This document shows positions 28,827-36,998 of a stretch of DNA of 64,000 nucleotides, in pieces; positions within the stretch are counted from its first letter, which is position 1; each line of letters begins with the position of its first letter. Origin of the DNA: Microlunatus sp. Gsoil 973 (GTDB lineage: Bacteria > Actinomycetota > Actinomycetes > Propionibacteriales > Propionibacteriaceae); NCBI RefSeq assembly GCF_009707365.1, contig NZ_CP046122.1, forward strand, positions 124,001 to 188,000, written 5' to 3'. The notes below the pieces were generated by a model, which was given only the letters and a program-made list of their open reading frames with translations, had not been told where the DNA came from and searched no databases. The position numbers and the translations under genes were made by a program.

Positions 28827-29447
28827 TCAGTGGCGCACGTATCCACCCGACGACGCCGCCGGGGACTCCGGGTCCTCGGAGAGGCAATCGTCAGCGTCCT
28901 CGGCATCGTCGGTGTCATCCGCGACATCCTCATCGTCGGGGTCCGACGTCGGCGTGGGAGCGACCAGGATGAAATGGCGGGGCGTCAGGGTGCCGTCGTC
29001 GCGTGGGGTGTCCAACAGCCCGTCGAAGACCCGACCGAGTGCCTCCCAGTCGTCGGGGCCGGCAGGGCCGATCAGGTGCCTGCGTACCGATTCCACGTGG
29101 GCCGGGGCCGACTCCTGCAGAAGTTCGACTCCCCGTTGTGTCAGCTCCGCCCAGACCCCGCGACGATCCGATCGTGAGGCCTCCCTCCGAACCAGTCCGG
29201 CGGCCTCCATCCGGGTGATCGTGTGCGTCAACCGGGAGCGGGACTGGTGCACCGCGTCGGCGAGTTCGGACATCCGCAGCCGCTGGTCCGGGCCCTCCGA
29301 CAGGCAGACCAGGATGCTGTACTCGTTGAGCGACAGGTTGAACGGACGGAGTGCCTGATCGAGGCGCTGCCACAGCTCGGCGGCACCCAACAGATACGTC
29401 CGCCAGATCCGCTGTTCGGATTCGTTCAACCACGGGGTTTGGCTCAT
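28827..29447 (-). CDS. MarR-family transcriptional regulator with acidic C-terminal tail
   Basis: The winged helix-turn-helix (about residues 35-110) includes LNEYSILVCL, LRMSELADAVHQSRSRLTH and a basic wing (RREASRSDRRG), as in MarR repressors. After about residue 165 the chain becomes a run of Asp and Glu (DPDDEDVADDTDDAEDADD), which is not part of the family fold and may be an intrinsically disordered extension. GTG or TTG codons just upstream are possible alternative starts. It follows the FAD/Fe-S oxidase on the same side of the gap, but nothing shows that it controls it. Confidence 0.85.
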   Translation of the reverse strand: MSQTPWLNESEQRIWRTYLLGAAELWQRLDQALRPFNLSLNEYSILVCLSEGPDQRLRMSELADAVHQSRSRLTHTITRMEAAGLVRREASRSDRRGVWAELTQRGVELLQESAPAHVESVRRHLIGPAGPDDWEALGRVFDGLLDTPRDDGTLTPRHFILVAPTPTSDPDDEDVADDTDDAEDADDCLSEDPESPAASSGGYVRH

Positions 29448-29536
29448 CGTCACCAACTTCGGTCCTGCGGGAAGCGCGCCATGGCGCGAACCTACTGCAC
29501 GGGTGAAGGTCGCCGGATAATCTACGCCGAAATGGC

Positions 29537-30250
29537 TCAGGAATGTCGCTGCGTCGTGATCAGCAGTCTCTCCGCACGCCAGGCGTTTGTGCTACGCCAG
29601 AAGGAATACAGGACGACACAGACCATCACACCGGAAATCACCGCACTGAGTTGCTGCACGGCGATTCCGGCCACCAGACCTGCGTCCGGCCCGGATCGGG
29701 CGCGGTGACTCAGGAACGCCAGCAGGTAGGTCGCAGCGATCGACGCCAGAGAAAGAGCGGTGAAGGTGATGGCCACCCGATGGACCCGGTCGGTGCGCCG
29801 CCGGCGATATCTCAGGAATCCGACGGTCGCCGTGGAGAACAGCACTGATAGTGCGCCGATGAGGGTGAATCCGGTCCCTGCCGACGTGCCATCGGTGAAA
29901 CGGGTGACCGTCTGGAAGACCGCATAGTAGAGCGCCCAGCTGGTCAGGATCAGTGGATAGCCGATCCCCACGACCACGGCCGCTCGGAGGGTGGCCGAGG
30001 CGCCGAGTTCGGTCCGGCACTGGCTGGCGATCCTGTCGATCTCGTTGACGCCGAAGTCTTCGACCGCCTTCTGTTCGGCGATGCTTGCCGGCAGCCCGGC
30101 CTCGCGGTAGGCCGCCGCCGCATCCTCCAGGCCGTCGCGCATCTCGGTGATCAGCTCCCGGCCCGCACCGACCCGGGTCTGCGGGATCCTGGCCCGCAGC
30201 GCTGCGAGCAGCCCGGGGATCGTGGTGACCTCGGCAGTTGATGTCGTCAT
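29537..30250 (-). CDS. Membrane protein with N-terminal HAAS/permease-prefix-like helical domain, partner of PadR regulator
   Basis: The first 85 residues are a soluble helical domain (LITEMRDGLEDAAAAYREAGL, AVEDFGVNEIDRIA) of the kind often encoded after PadR regulators (HAAS/permease-prefix type). Four hydrophobic segments follow (about 95-120, 128-148, 160-185 and 200-220). The ATG overlaps the padR stop as ATGA, so the pair is translationally coupled. In other systems such membrane proteins are regulated by the adjacent PadR and respond to envelope stress or small molecules; the role here is unknown. Confidence 0.75.
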   Translation of the reverse strand: MTTSTAEVTTIPGLLAALRARIPQTRVGAGRELITEMRDGLEDAAAAYREAGLPASIAEQKAVEDFGVNEIDRIASQCRTELGASATLRAAVVVGIGYPLILTSWALYYAVFQTVTRFTDGTSAGTGFTLIGALSVLFSTATVGFLRYRRRRTDRVHRVAITFTALSLASIAATYLLAFLSHRARSGPDAGLVAGIAVQQLSAVISGVMVCVVLYSFWRSTNAWRAERLLITTQRHS

Positions 30251-30573
30251 CGTGCAGTGCCTCCCAGGACGCGCTGGATGGCGCCGGAGAATCGCAGCCA
30301 TTCGGTGCGCCGTTCACTCAACGCCCGACGGCCGACAGCGGTCAGGCTGTAGGTGCGCCGGCGGCGGCCACCCACGGTACTCCACCGACCCTGCAGGTAG
30401 CCGGCGGTTTCCAGTCGACGGAGTGCCGGATAGACGGTACCGGTCGGCAGGTTCAGTTCACCGCCGCTGCGCCGTTGCATCGCCTCGATCACGGCGTAGC
30501 CATGCAGGGGTCCGTCCTCCAGGACGGCCAGCAGCAGGCTGTCCAGATGCCCCTTGACATTGTCGGCCGCCAT
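30247..30573 (-). CDS. PadR-family transcriptional regulator
   Basis: This 108-residue winged-helix repressor has the PadR signature: LDSLLLAVLEDGPLHGYAVIEAM, GTVYPALRRLETAGYLQGRW and RRRTYSLTAVGRRAL. PadR proteins bind operator DNA near their own promoter and release on binding a phenolic, drug or other ligand. It starts an operon with the coupled membrane protein and diverges from the multicopper oxidase operon. The GTAG-5-CTAC repeat at 30670-30682 lies in that gap. Confidence 0.9.
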   Translation of the reverse strand: MAADNVKGHLDSLLLAVLEDGPLHGYAVIEAMQRRSGGELNLPTGTVYPALRRLETAGYLQGRWSTVGGRRRRTYSLTAVGRRALSERRTEWLRFSGAIQRVLGGTAR

Positions 30574-30669
30574 GCGGCGATGGTAGCGCGCCAGCGGTGG
30601 ATAGGTTGGCTGCTCGGCTATGGATCAGGGTTCCAGGCCGCGAATGCCAGGGAAATTCCCGATGCATAA

Positions 30670-30689
30670 GTAGACTGCCTACATATACG
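30670..30689. promoter_or_regulatory. Candidate PadR operator and -10 element
   Basis: An inverted repeat GTAG-N5-CTAC (30670-30682) abuts TATACG (30684-30689), a plausible -10 element ten bases before the membrane-protein ATG. That spacing would give a leaderless or nearly leaderless transcript. The only Shine-Dalgarno-like string, GAGG, lies one base before the ATG, too close to work. Confidence 0.3.
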
Positions 30690-30698
30690 GTGTGAGGC

Positions 30699-31175
30699 AT
30701 GAGTTCCATCGAGAGGTCCGTCGAGACCAGGCCGAGGGTCGGGTTCGCGGCATCGCGCTGGGTGGTGCGGGTGTTGTTGTCACTGACCGCGGTGGCCGCG
30801 GTCGCTCAACCCCTCACCATCGGCCAGTATCTGGACGGCCGTTATGCGTTGCTGCAGATGCACAGTGCGGGCGCGGTGGCCCTGGAGACCTTCGGGCTGC
30901 TGCTGATCCCGCTGGTGATCTGGTACGTGGTGGCCGGCGGCCGGGTCTGGGTGTTGATCACGATCCTGTTGGCAGTGGCGATCGAGGTCCAGGCGGTGAT
31001 GGGTTACGTCCGCGATCTCGGCGTGCACATCCCCCTCGGGGTGGCCGTCGTCGGCGGCGCGATCGTGCTGACCATCTGGTTCTGGTCGCCGTATTCCGCC
31101 AAGCACCGTCCGCGCCGCGCCCGCTCGGCGGTCGAGGATGCCGAGGCCGAGCCGGAGGGGGCGGTGGTCGGATGA
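30699..31175 (+). CDS. Four-helix membrane protein coupled to multicopper oxidase
   Basis: This 158-residue protein has four hydrophobic segments (about residues 20-42, 54-78, 84-101 and 108-128) and a charged C-terminal tail. I do not recognise a named family. The stop overlaps the multicopper oxidase start by four bases, so the two are made together, and a role in electron transfer, anchoring or copper handling for the oxidase is an inference from this coupling. The promoter region suggests a very short 5' leader. Confidence 0.7.
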   Translation: MSSIERSVETRPRVGFAASRWVVRVLLSLTAVAAVAQPLTIGQYLDGRYALLQMHSAGAVALETFGLLLIPLVIWYVVAGGRVWVLITILLAVAIEVQAVMGYVRDLGVHIPLGVAVVGGAIVLTIWFWSPYSAKHRPRRARSAVEDAEAEPEGAVVG

Positions 31176-32725
31176 GACGCCGTACGCTCTTCGGTCTGGC
31201 TGGTGCCGGATTGGCCGGGATGGCGGTCGGCCCGTTGGCGGGTTGCGCCGACAGTCCGGCCGGCCAGAGTGCCCGGTTGTTGCACAGCAGTCTGCGGCTG
31301 CCGCGGCCGTACCAGGTGCCAATGCCGATCCCTCCGGTGAAGAAACCGGTCGCCACACAGGCCGGCGTCACGTCGTACGAGATCGTCCAGCGCACCGCCG
31401 AGGTGGAAATGCTGCCGGGGTTGCGAACCACGATCATGGGATACGACGGGATCTTCCCGGGTCCGACGATCGAGGCCCGCCGTGGTGAACGGGTGGTCGT
31501 CCGGCACAAGAACCAGCTGCCGGTGCCCAGTGTCGTCCATCTGCACGGCGGCAACACCGCGCCGGCCAGCGACGGCTACCCGATCGACCTGGTGCTGCCC
31601 AGGCACTGGGACGGTGAGCAGACCGCTCATGATCACGGGGCCATGCGGGGAGATGTCGCGCTCGGTGAACGGGAGTATCACTACGACCATGATCAACAGG
31701 CTGCGACCCTGTGGTACCACGACCACCGGATGGATTTCACCGGGCCACAGGTGTGGCGGGGTATGGCCGGCTTCCATCTGATCCGCGACGACGTCGAGGA
31801 CGAGCTGCCGCTGCCGCACGGTGATCGGGAGATTCCACTGATGATCACCGACCGTGCCTTCAAGGCCGACGGCAACCTGCACTACCCGGCGCTGGATCCA
31901 CGGCTGATCAGCACGCCGGGAGTCACTGCTCCCTACGCGTCGGGGGTGTTGGGTGACGTGATCCTGGTCAACGGGGCACCATGGCCCGAGCTCGAAGTGG
32001 ATGCGGCACGCTACCGGTTCCGCATCCTCAACGCCTCCAACGCCCGGCGCTATCAACTGCAGCTCGATCCGCCGCCACCCGGGGACGGTCGGGGCTTCAC
32101 GGTGATCGGCACCGACGGCGGTCTCCTGAGCGCACCGGTACGGCTGGAATCGATCACCACCGCGTCGGCCGAGCGGCACGATGTCATCATCGATTTCTCC
32201 CGCTATCCGGTCGGGTCCGAGGTGGTGCTGGCCAATCGACTGGGCAGTGGCAGCACGGCGACTGTGATGCGGTTCCGGGTGGCGCGCAAGGCCCGCGACG
32301 ACTCCCGGATCCCGGCCACGCTGACCGAGTTGGAACCCCTCGACACCAGCAACGCGATTCGCCGGGAATGGCGCTTCACCCGCAAACCGTCCGGCGGGAT
32401 GACGATGTGGGCGATCAACGGCCGGTTCTTCGATCCCGGGCGGATGGATGCCAGACCCCAGCTCGGCCGAACCGAGATCTGGCGGTTCTACACCGACCTG
32501 AACCACTCGGTGCACGTCCACCTGTCGCCCTTCCGGGTGATCAGCCGGACCGGTCATCGACCGGAACCGGTCGAGGCAGGCTGGAAGGACACCCTGGATC
32601 TGCGGCCGACCGAGTATGCCGACGTGGCGGTGCGGTTCACCAATCACCGCGGCCACTACCTGATGCACTGCCACAACCTGGAACACGAGGACATGGGCAT
32701 GATGTCGGCGTTCGAGGTGGTCTGA
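31172..32725 (+). CDS. Multicopper oxidase, exported lipoprotein
   Basis: The N-terminus MRRRTLFGLAGAG with LAGC (Cys 25) suggests Tat export and lipid anchoring. The copper sites are all visible: HLHGG (His 123, 125), YHDH (His 183, 185), HVHLSPF (near 446-452), and HCHNLEHEDMGM, where His 499, Cys 500, His 501, His 505 and Met 510 form the trinuclear and type-1 sites. The 517-residue, three-cupredoxin layout matches CueO, CotA and bilirubin-oxidase-like enzymes that oxidise phenols or metal ions with oxygen. An extra His-rich loop (TAHDHGAM, YHYDHD, about 151-174) precedes the YHDH motif. Confidence 0.9.
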   Translation: MRRRTLFGLAGAGLAGMAVGPLAGCADSPAGQSARLLHSSLRLPRPYQVPMPIPPVKKPVATQAGVTSYEIVQRTAEVEMLPGLRTTIMGYDGIFPGPTIEARRGERVVVRHKNQLPVPSVVHLHGGNTAPASDGYPIDLVLPRHWDGEQTAHDHGAMRGDVALGEREYHYDHDQQAATLWYHDHRMDFTGPQVWRGMAGFHLIRDDVEDELPLPHGDREIPLMITDRAFKADGNLHYPALDPRLISTPGVTAPYASGVLGDVILVNGAPWPELEVDAARYRFRILNASNARRYQLQLDPPPPGDGRGFTVIGTDGGLLSAPVRLESITTASAERHDVIIDFSRYPVGSEVVLANRLGSGSTATVMRFRVARKARDDSRIPATLTELEPLDTSNAIRREWRFTRKPSGGMTMWAINGRFFDPGRMDARPQLGRTEIWRFYTDLNHSVHVHLSPFRVISRTGHRPEPVEAGWKDTLDLRPTEYADVAVRFTNHRGHYLMHCHNLEHEDMGMMSAFEVV

Positions 32726-32839
32726 GTCATTGGTTCCCGGTCTCCCGATGACGGACACTAGAGTGACAGGAGATGGAGAAGTCGTTCGCCGGTCCTGATG
32801 AGGTCATCACGATCGTCGCTGGAGCTAGGGGAGTCAGCC

Positions 32840-34684
32840 ATGACGTCCACGCAACCGACCCTGGGTCCCTACCGGCCCGACGCGCTGGAGCGGGTGAACG
32901 CGCGACCCGCCACGGTTGGGGAGATGTTTCTGCGGCAGGTGGAGGCGTCCGGGCCGCGGGAGGCGTACCGCTATCCCGAGGGGGACCGCTGGGTTTCGCT
33001 GACCTGGGACCAGACCAAGGAGAAGGCGTTCGATCTTGCCGCCGGGTTGATCGCGCTCGGTCTCGAACCCGAGGATCGGGTGGCGATCGCCTCGACGACG
33101 CGAATGGAATGGGTGCTGGCCGACCTCGGCGTGGTGTGTGCCGGCGGGGCGACGACCACCGTCTATCCCAACACCCGTTCCGGTGAGGTTGCCTACATCC
33201 TCGGCAACTCCGGTTCCCGGATGATCTTCACCGAGAACGGCGAGCAGACCGCGAAGGTGCTGGAAGGCCTTGATCGGCTTCCGAACCTCGCCAAGATCAT
33301 CCAGATCGAGGGCCGCACCGATCACGAGCTGGTGATCGGCTGGGATCAGCTGCTGGAGACCGGACGCGCCTATCGTGCCGAGCACCCGGACGCGGTCGAG
33401 ACGGCGATGAGCAAGGTGGGACCGGAGAGCCTGGCGACGCTGATCTACACCTCGGGCACGACGGGCGAGCCCAAGGGCGTACGGCTGGTGCACGACAGTT
33501 GGACCTATGAGGGCGTGGCCCTGGACGAGCTGGGCCTGGCCGGACCCGACGACGTGCAGTACCTGTGGTTGCCGCTGGCACACTGTTTCGGCAAATTGCT
33601 CAGCGTCGTCCAGTTCCAGATCGGTTTCGTCACGGCGGTGGACGGTCGGATCGACAAGATCGTCGATGGTCTCGGAGAGGTCAGGCCGACGTTCATGGCC
33701 GGTGCCCCGCGGATCTTCGAGAAGGTCCGGGCCACGGTGATGCTGCAGGCCGGTAGCGGTGTCAAGGCCAGGATCTTCAACTGGGCGTTCCGGGTCGGGC
33801 GCCGTACGGTGCCGCACCGGTTGGCCGGGAAGCAGCCGACAGGGTTGCTGAAATGGCAGGCTGCTCTCGCCGATCGGCTGGTCTTCTCCAAGATCAAGGA
33901 CCGGATGGGCGGCCGGATCCGGTTCTTCGTCTCGGGGTCGGCCGGCCTGAATCGTGAGGTCCAGGAATGGTTCTATGACGCCGGGCTACTGGTGGTCGAG
34001 GGGTACGGCATGACCGAGACCAGTGCAGCCAGCTTCGTCGACGATCCCCGCAACCCCCATTTCGGGACCGTCGGGCCGGCGTTGATCGGCACCGAGGTCA
34101 GGATCGCCGAGGATGGCGAGATCCTGCTCAAGGGGCCTGGGGTGATGCGCGGCTACCACGACAATCCGCAGGCCACCGCAGAGACATTGGTCGACGGCTG
34201 GCTGCGAACCGGCGACATCGGTCACCTGACCGACGAGGGCTGTCTGGTGATCACCGATCGCAAGAAGGATCTGATCAAGACCTCGGGTGGCAAGTACGTC
34301 GCACCGCAGAAGGTGGAGGGCGCGCTGAAGGCCGAATGTCCGTACATCAGCCAGGTGTTGGTGCACGGTGAACATCGCAAGTACATCAGCGCATTGATCA
34401 CCCTCGATCCGGATGCGATGCAGAGCTGGGCCGGTGATCATGATCTGTCCTCGGCCAGTCTCGGCGAGCTGTCCGCCAAGCTCGAGGTGCGCACCCTGAT
34501 CGAGGGTTACGTCGACCGGGTGAACAGCCAATTGGACCGTTGGGAGACCATCAAGCGTTTCGAGATCCTTCCGGAGGAGCTGACCGTCGAGCAGGGACTG
34601 GTCACGCCGAGTCAGAAGATCCGTCGCGCCGCGGTGGAGAAGCGGTACGTCGAGGTGCTGGACTCGATGTACGACAAGGATTAG
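32840..34684 (+). CDS. Long-chain fatty-acid-CoA ligase (AMP-forming)
   Basis: A 614-residue ANL-superfamily enzyme with P-loop LIYTSGTTGEPKGV (about 202-215), adenine motif GYGMTETSA (about 390), GWLRTGDIG (about 453) and KTSGGKYVAPQKVE (about 479), the last containing the C-terminal catalytic-lysine region. The length and the large linker match FadD15-like bacterial long-chain acyl-CoA synthetases. It activates fatty acids with ATP and CoA at the inner membrane face. GGGGAG lies six bases before the chosen ATG. It stands alone, convergent with the methyltransferase gene. Confidence 0.9.
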   Translation: MTSTQPTLGPYRPDALERVNARPATVGEMFLRQVEASGPREAYRYPEGDRWVSLTWDQTKEKAFDLAAGLIALGLEPEDRVAIASTTRMEWVLADLGVVCAGGATTTVYPNTRSGEVAYILGNSGSRMIFTENGEQTAKVLEGLDRLPNLAKIIQIEGRTDHELVIGWDQLLETGRAYRAEHPDAVETAMSKVGPESLATLIYTSGTTGEPKGVRLVHDSWTYEGVALDELGLAGPDDVQYLWLPLAHCFGKLLSVVQFQIGFVTAVDGRIDKIVDGLGEVRPTFMAGAPRIFEKVRATVMLQAGSGVKARIFNWAFRVGRRTVPHRLAGKQPTGLLKWQAALADRLVFSKIKDRMGGRIRFFVSGSAGLNREVQEWFYDAGLLVVEGYGMTETSAASFVDDPRNPHFGTVGPALIGTEVRIAEDGEILLKGPGVMRGYHDNPQATAETLVDGWLRTGDIGHLTDEGCLVITDRKKDLIKTSGGKYVAPQKVEGALKAECPYISQVLVHGEHRKYISALITLDPDAMQSWAGDHDLSSASLGELSAKLEVRTLIEGYVDRVNSQLDRWETIKRFEILPEELTVEQGLVTPSQKIRRAAVEKRYVEVLDSMYDKD

Positions 34685-34720
34685 CCCACTCCGCAGAGCA
34701 GCCGGTCAGAGCCAGTGGGC
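34684..34720. terminator. Possible bidirectional hairpin between convergent genes
   Basis: A 7-bp inverted repeat (GCCCACT at 34684-34690, AGTGGGC at 34714-34720) spans the 21-base gap between the acyl-CoA ligase stop and the methyltransferase stop. The loop is 23 bases, so the structure is weaker than the hairpins at 21206 and 25301. Confidence 0.3.
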
Positions 34721-35422
34721 GGCCGTCTTGTCCTCGTCGTGTTCGGGATCGGGACGGCGGTACTCGGCCCGCCAGCGGATCCGGCCATCACCCACCGGGA
34801 CCGTCTCGACCACCGCGCGTTCCACGCCGTCGACGGCGAAATAGCCGAGCTCGTCCCCGGTCAGCGGCCAGGGCGGATCGTCCGGGACCTCGTCGCCGAC
34901 CCGAGCGCCGGAGATCACCACCAGCAGCCCGCCGATCCCGACCAGTGAGGCAACCGCGGCCGCGGCGCGCTGGTGCAGCGATGGCGGCAGCGCCTGCACC
35001 GTGATGCACTCGACGACCAGGTCGAACGCCTGGCGCCATTCGTCGGGCAGGGCGAGCAGATCGGCCTGCACGTAGTTCACCCGCGAGTCGGGGTAGCGGC
35101 GGCGGGCCAGCTCCAGCGCCGTCGGCGCGATGTCGAACGCGGTCGTCTGGAAGCCGCGGGCCGCGATCAGCTCGGCATCGTTGCCCAGCCCACAACCCAC
35201 GACTGCGGCGCGTTTGCCGGCCGGGTCCAATGGATGGTTGGCCAGCCACTCGATCAACATCGGATTGGGTACGTCGCGGTCCCACGGGACGGCGATGTCG
35301 CCGGCCGCTGCCCGGGCGTAGAGCGGCTCGAACCAGGCGGTCGGCTCGTCCGCGGCGTCGGCGAGGTCGCGCAACTGGCGGCGTACGTCTTCCGGAATGC
35401 CCCGCGACGGAGGCTCGCTCAC
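34706..35422 (-). CDS. Class I SAM-dependent methyltransferase (thiopurine-methyltransferase-like)
   Basis: The SAM-binding motif AAVVGCGLGNDAELIAARG (about 71-89) is followed by an acidic strand end (TTAFDIAPTALELA) and a motif-II-like region DLVVECITVQAL. The preceding WEPLYA/WDRDVPNPML segment resembles the TPMT-like subgroup, which methylates small thiol, halide or selenium compounds. The GTG start overlaps the stop of the LacI gene by four bases, so it is coupled to that regulator. A link to rhamnose use is not obvious. Length 238 is normal. Confidence 0.8.
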   Translation of the reverse strand: MSEPPSRGIPEDVRRQLRDLADAADEPTAWFEPLYARAAAGDIAVPWDRDVPNPMLIEWLANHPLDPAGKRAAVVGCGLGNDAELIAARGFQTTAFDIAPTALELARRRYPDSRVNYVQADLLALPDEWRQAFDLVVECITVQALPPSLHQRAAAAVASLVGIGGLLVVISGARVGDEVPDDPPWPLTGDELGYFAVDGVERAVVETVPVGDGRIRWRAEYRRPDPEHDEDKTAAHWL

Positions 35423-36450
35423 CGGGCGCCGACCGTCGACTCGCGCACCACCAGTTCGGGATGGAAGACGACCTGTTCATGATCGACTTCGCCGCCCGAC
35501 TCGATGGCCTGCAACTCCCGGAGCAGCAACTCCACCGCCGTACGGCCGATCAGTTCGGCCGGCTGCCGGATGGAGGACAGCGGAATCACCGTCGCGGCTG
35601 CGAAATCGATGTCGTCATAGCCGATGATCGCGATCGCTCCGGGGACCAGCTGGTGGTCGACCATGGACAACGACTGCATCAGGCCGATGGCCACCAGGTC
35701 GTTGGCGGCGAAGATCGCGTCGGGTCGCTCGGCCGCGGGGCGGGTGGCGATCGCCTGCGCCACCGCATGGCCGGCGCTCACCGTCAGGCTGTCGGTTTCG
35801 ATGATCTCCAGGCTCGCGTGACTCCCGGCGATGGCCTGCTCGGCTCCGGCCCGGCGATCGGCGACCTGGCGCAGCGTCGCCGGTCCGCCGACGAAGGCGA
35901 TCCGCCGCCGCCCGGCCTGCAGGAGATGTTCGACGGCCATCCGGCCACCGGCGACGTCGTCGACCCACACCGAGGAGTACGGATGGTCCTCGGCCGGACG
36001 ATCGACCAGGACCGTGGGTGTGCCGCGGCGGCGCAATCGGCCCAGCCGCTCGTAGACGTCGCCGACCGGGGAGATCAGCAGGCCGCGTACCCGTTGCTGT
36101 TCGAACAGGTCGAGGTGGGCCGCCTCGCGGGTCTCAGTCTCGTCGGAGTTGCCCAGCAGCACCGACAACTGCTCCTCGGCGGCCCGGTCCTCCACGCCGC
36201 GGGACACCTCGGTGAAGAACGGGTTGCCGACGTCGAGCACGACCAGCCCCAGCGTTCGGCTCAGGCCCGCGCGCAGTTGTCGGGCGGCATCGTTACGGAC
36301 GAAGCCGAGCTCGTCGATCGCCGCCAGCACACGCTTGCGGGTCGGCTCGGCGACCTTCTGGGGGCGGTTGAGCACGTTGGACACCGTGCCGAGTGCCACG
36401 CCGGCACGCTCGGCGACGTCCCTGATGCTGACCGCAGGTGAACGTTTCAC
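35419..36450 (-). CDS. LacI-family transcriptional regulator of the rhamnose locus
   Basis: An N-terminal helix-turn-helix VSIRDVAERAGVALGTVSNV (about residues 7-26) with hinge VRNDAARQLRAG is followed by a periplasmic-binding-protein-like effector domain (GLVVLDVGNPFF, RGLLISP, IAIIGYDDIDFA). At 343 residues it is a standard LacI/GalR member. It is divergent from rhaI, and the operator-like TGAAACGATTCA just downstream of the rhaI promoter is the obvious target, so it most likely represses the rhamnose genes until a sugar ligand binds. GTG codons at 36453 and 36459 are alternative starts; no strong ribosome site decides. Confidence 0.9.
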   Translation of the reverse strand: MKRSPAVSIRDVAERAGVALGTVSNVLNRPQKVAEPTRKRVLAAIDELGFVRNDAARQLRAGLSRTLGLVVLDVGNPFFTEVSRGVEDRAAEEQLSVLLGNSDETETREAAHLDLFEQQRVRGLLISPVGDVYERLGRLRRRGTPTVLVDRPAEDHPYSSVWVDDVAGGRMAVEHLLQAGRRRIAFVGGPATLRQVADRRAGAEQAIAGSHASLEIIETDSLTVSAGHAVAQAIATRPAAERPDAIFAANDLVAIGLMQSLSMVDHQLVPGAIAIIGYDDIDFAAATVIPLSSIRQPAELIGRTAVELLLRELQAIESGGEVDHEQVVFHPELVVRESTVGAR

Positions 36451-36546
36451 CACAGGCACATCTTGCCCTAGATCGCCCGGGCCCGGTCCGTTCGGCCCCA
36501 AGATGGCGTGGTGCGCCGCCCTTGCCCCGGTCTCGGGCGCGCGGTT

Positions 36547-36851
36547 GTCGAATCGGTAACACGGGTTACGGTCTTCAGCCCAGCGGGGGCGATTGGCGTT
36601 GATTTCGTACCACCAGGTACGAAATCGCGGTTCCTTGGAGTTGAGGGCGTCGATTTGGTAGCACGTGGCATGAATTCGCGGATCCGGGCGGCGGGCGCGT
36701 CGATTTCGTACCACGTGGTGCGAATTCGCGGCACCCGCGCGCGAAGGCCGTCGACTTGGTACCACGAGGTACGGATTGGCGGGTCCGCGCGCCAGGAGCC
36801 GTCGATTTGGCACCACGGGCTACGAATTCACCCGCATTCGGCGCCGGGCCG
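36547..36851. repeat. Six 51-bp tandem units with palindromic cores
   Basis: Six degenerate units repeat with 50-51 bp spacing. Each begins near GTCGATTTS and contains a palindromic core of the form GTACCACNNGGTAC at 36556, 36607, 36658, 36708, 36759 and 36810. In the second unit the core extends to an 11-bp perfect stem (36601-36626; GATTTCGTACC and its complement around ACCA). The rest of each unit is GC-rich and variable. The gap between lacI and rhaI (about 550 bp) consists largely of this array. Because 51 is a multiple of three, open frames run through it on the minus strand, but they are not credible proteins. Confidence 0.85.
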
Positions 36852-36907
36852 GGGACTGCTGTCTGCGGGTCCGAAGCGTCGCCGACCGGGCGGACCGAGG
36901 CCGCCAG

Positions 36908-36937
36908 TTGACGCGCCACCCGAAGCGGCACTAATCT
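36908..36937 (+). promoter_or_regulatory. Candidate rhaI promoter
   Basis: TTGACG (36908-36913) and TAATCT (36932-36937) are separated by 18 bases and match the -35 and -10 consensus of the vegetative sigma factor well for a GC-rich genome. Transcription would begin near 36944, just before the operator-like palindrome and about 55 bases before the rhaI start. Confidence 0.55.
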
Positions 36938-36947
36938 CAGCCGCATC

Positions 36948-36959
36948 TGAAACGATTCA
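36948..36959. promoter_or_regulatory. LacI-type operator for the rhamnose operon
   Basis: TGAAACGATTCA is a palindrome with the central CG typical of LacI-family operators (one mismatch pair). It lies immediately downstream of the predicted rhaI -10 element, where bound repressor would block transcription. Confidence 0.6.
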
Positions 36960-36998
36960 AGGTTTCAGTGCCGGCGGCTCGAAGGAGAGATGACGACG

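Noticed and set aside
36547-36851. CRISPR array
   Set aside because: The period is regular, but the conserved part is a degenerate palindrome rather than an identical repeat, the intervening bases are related to each other rather than unique spacers, and no cas gene is present.
36468-36946. Proteins made of 17-residue repeats read from the minus strand of the 51-bp array
   Set aside because: Because 51 is divisible by three, all three frames repeat without stops. The three frames give unrelated peptides, and the real LacI start lies downstream at about 36450.
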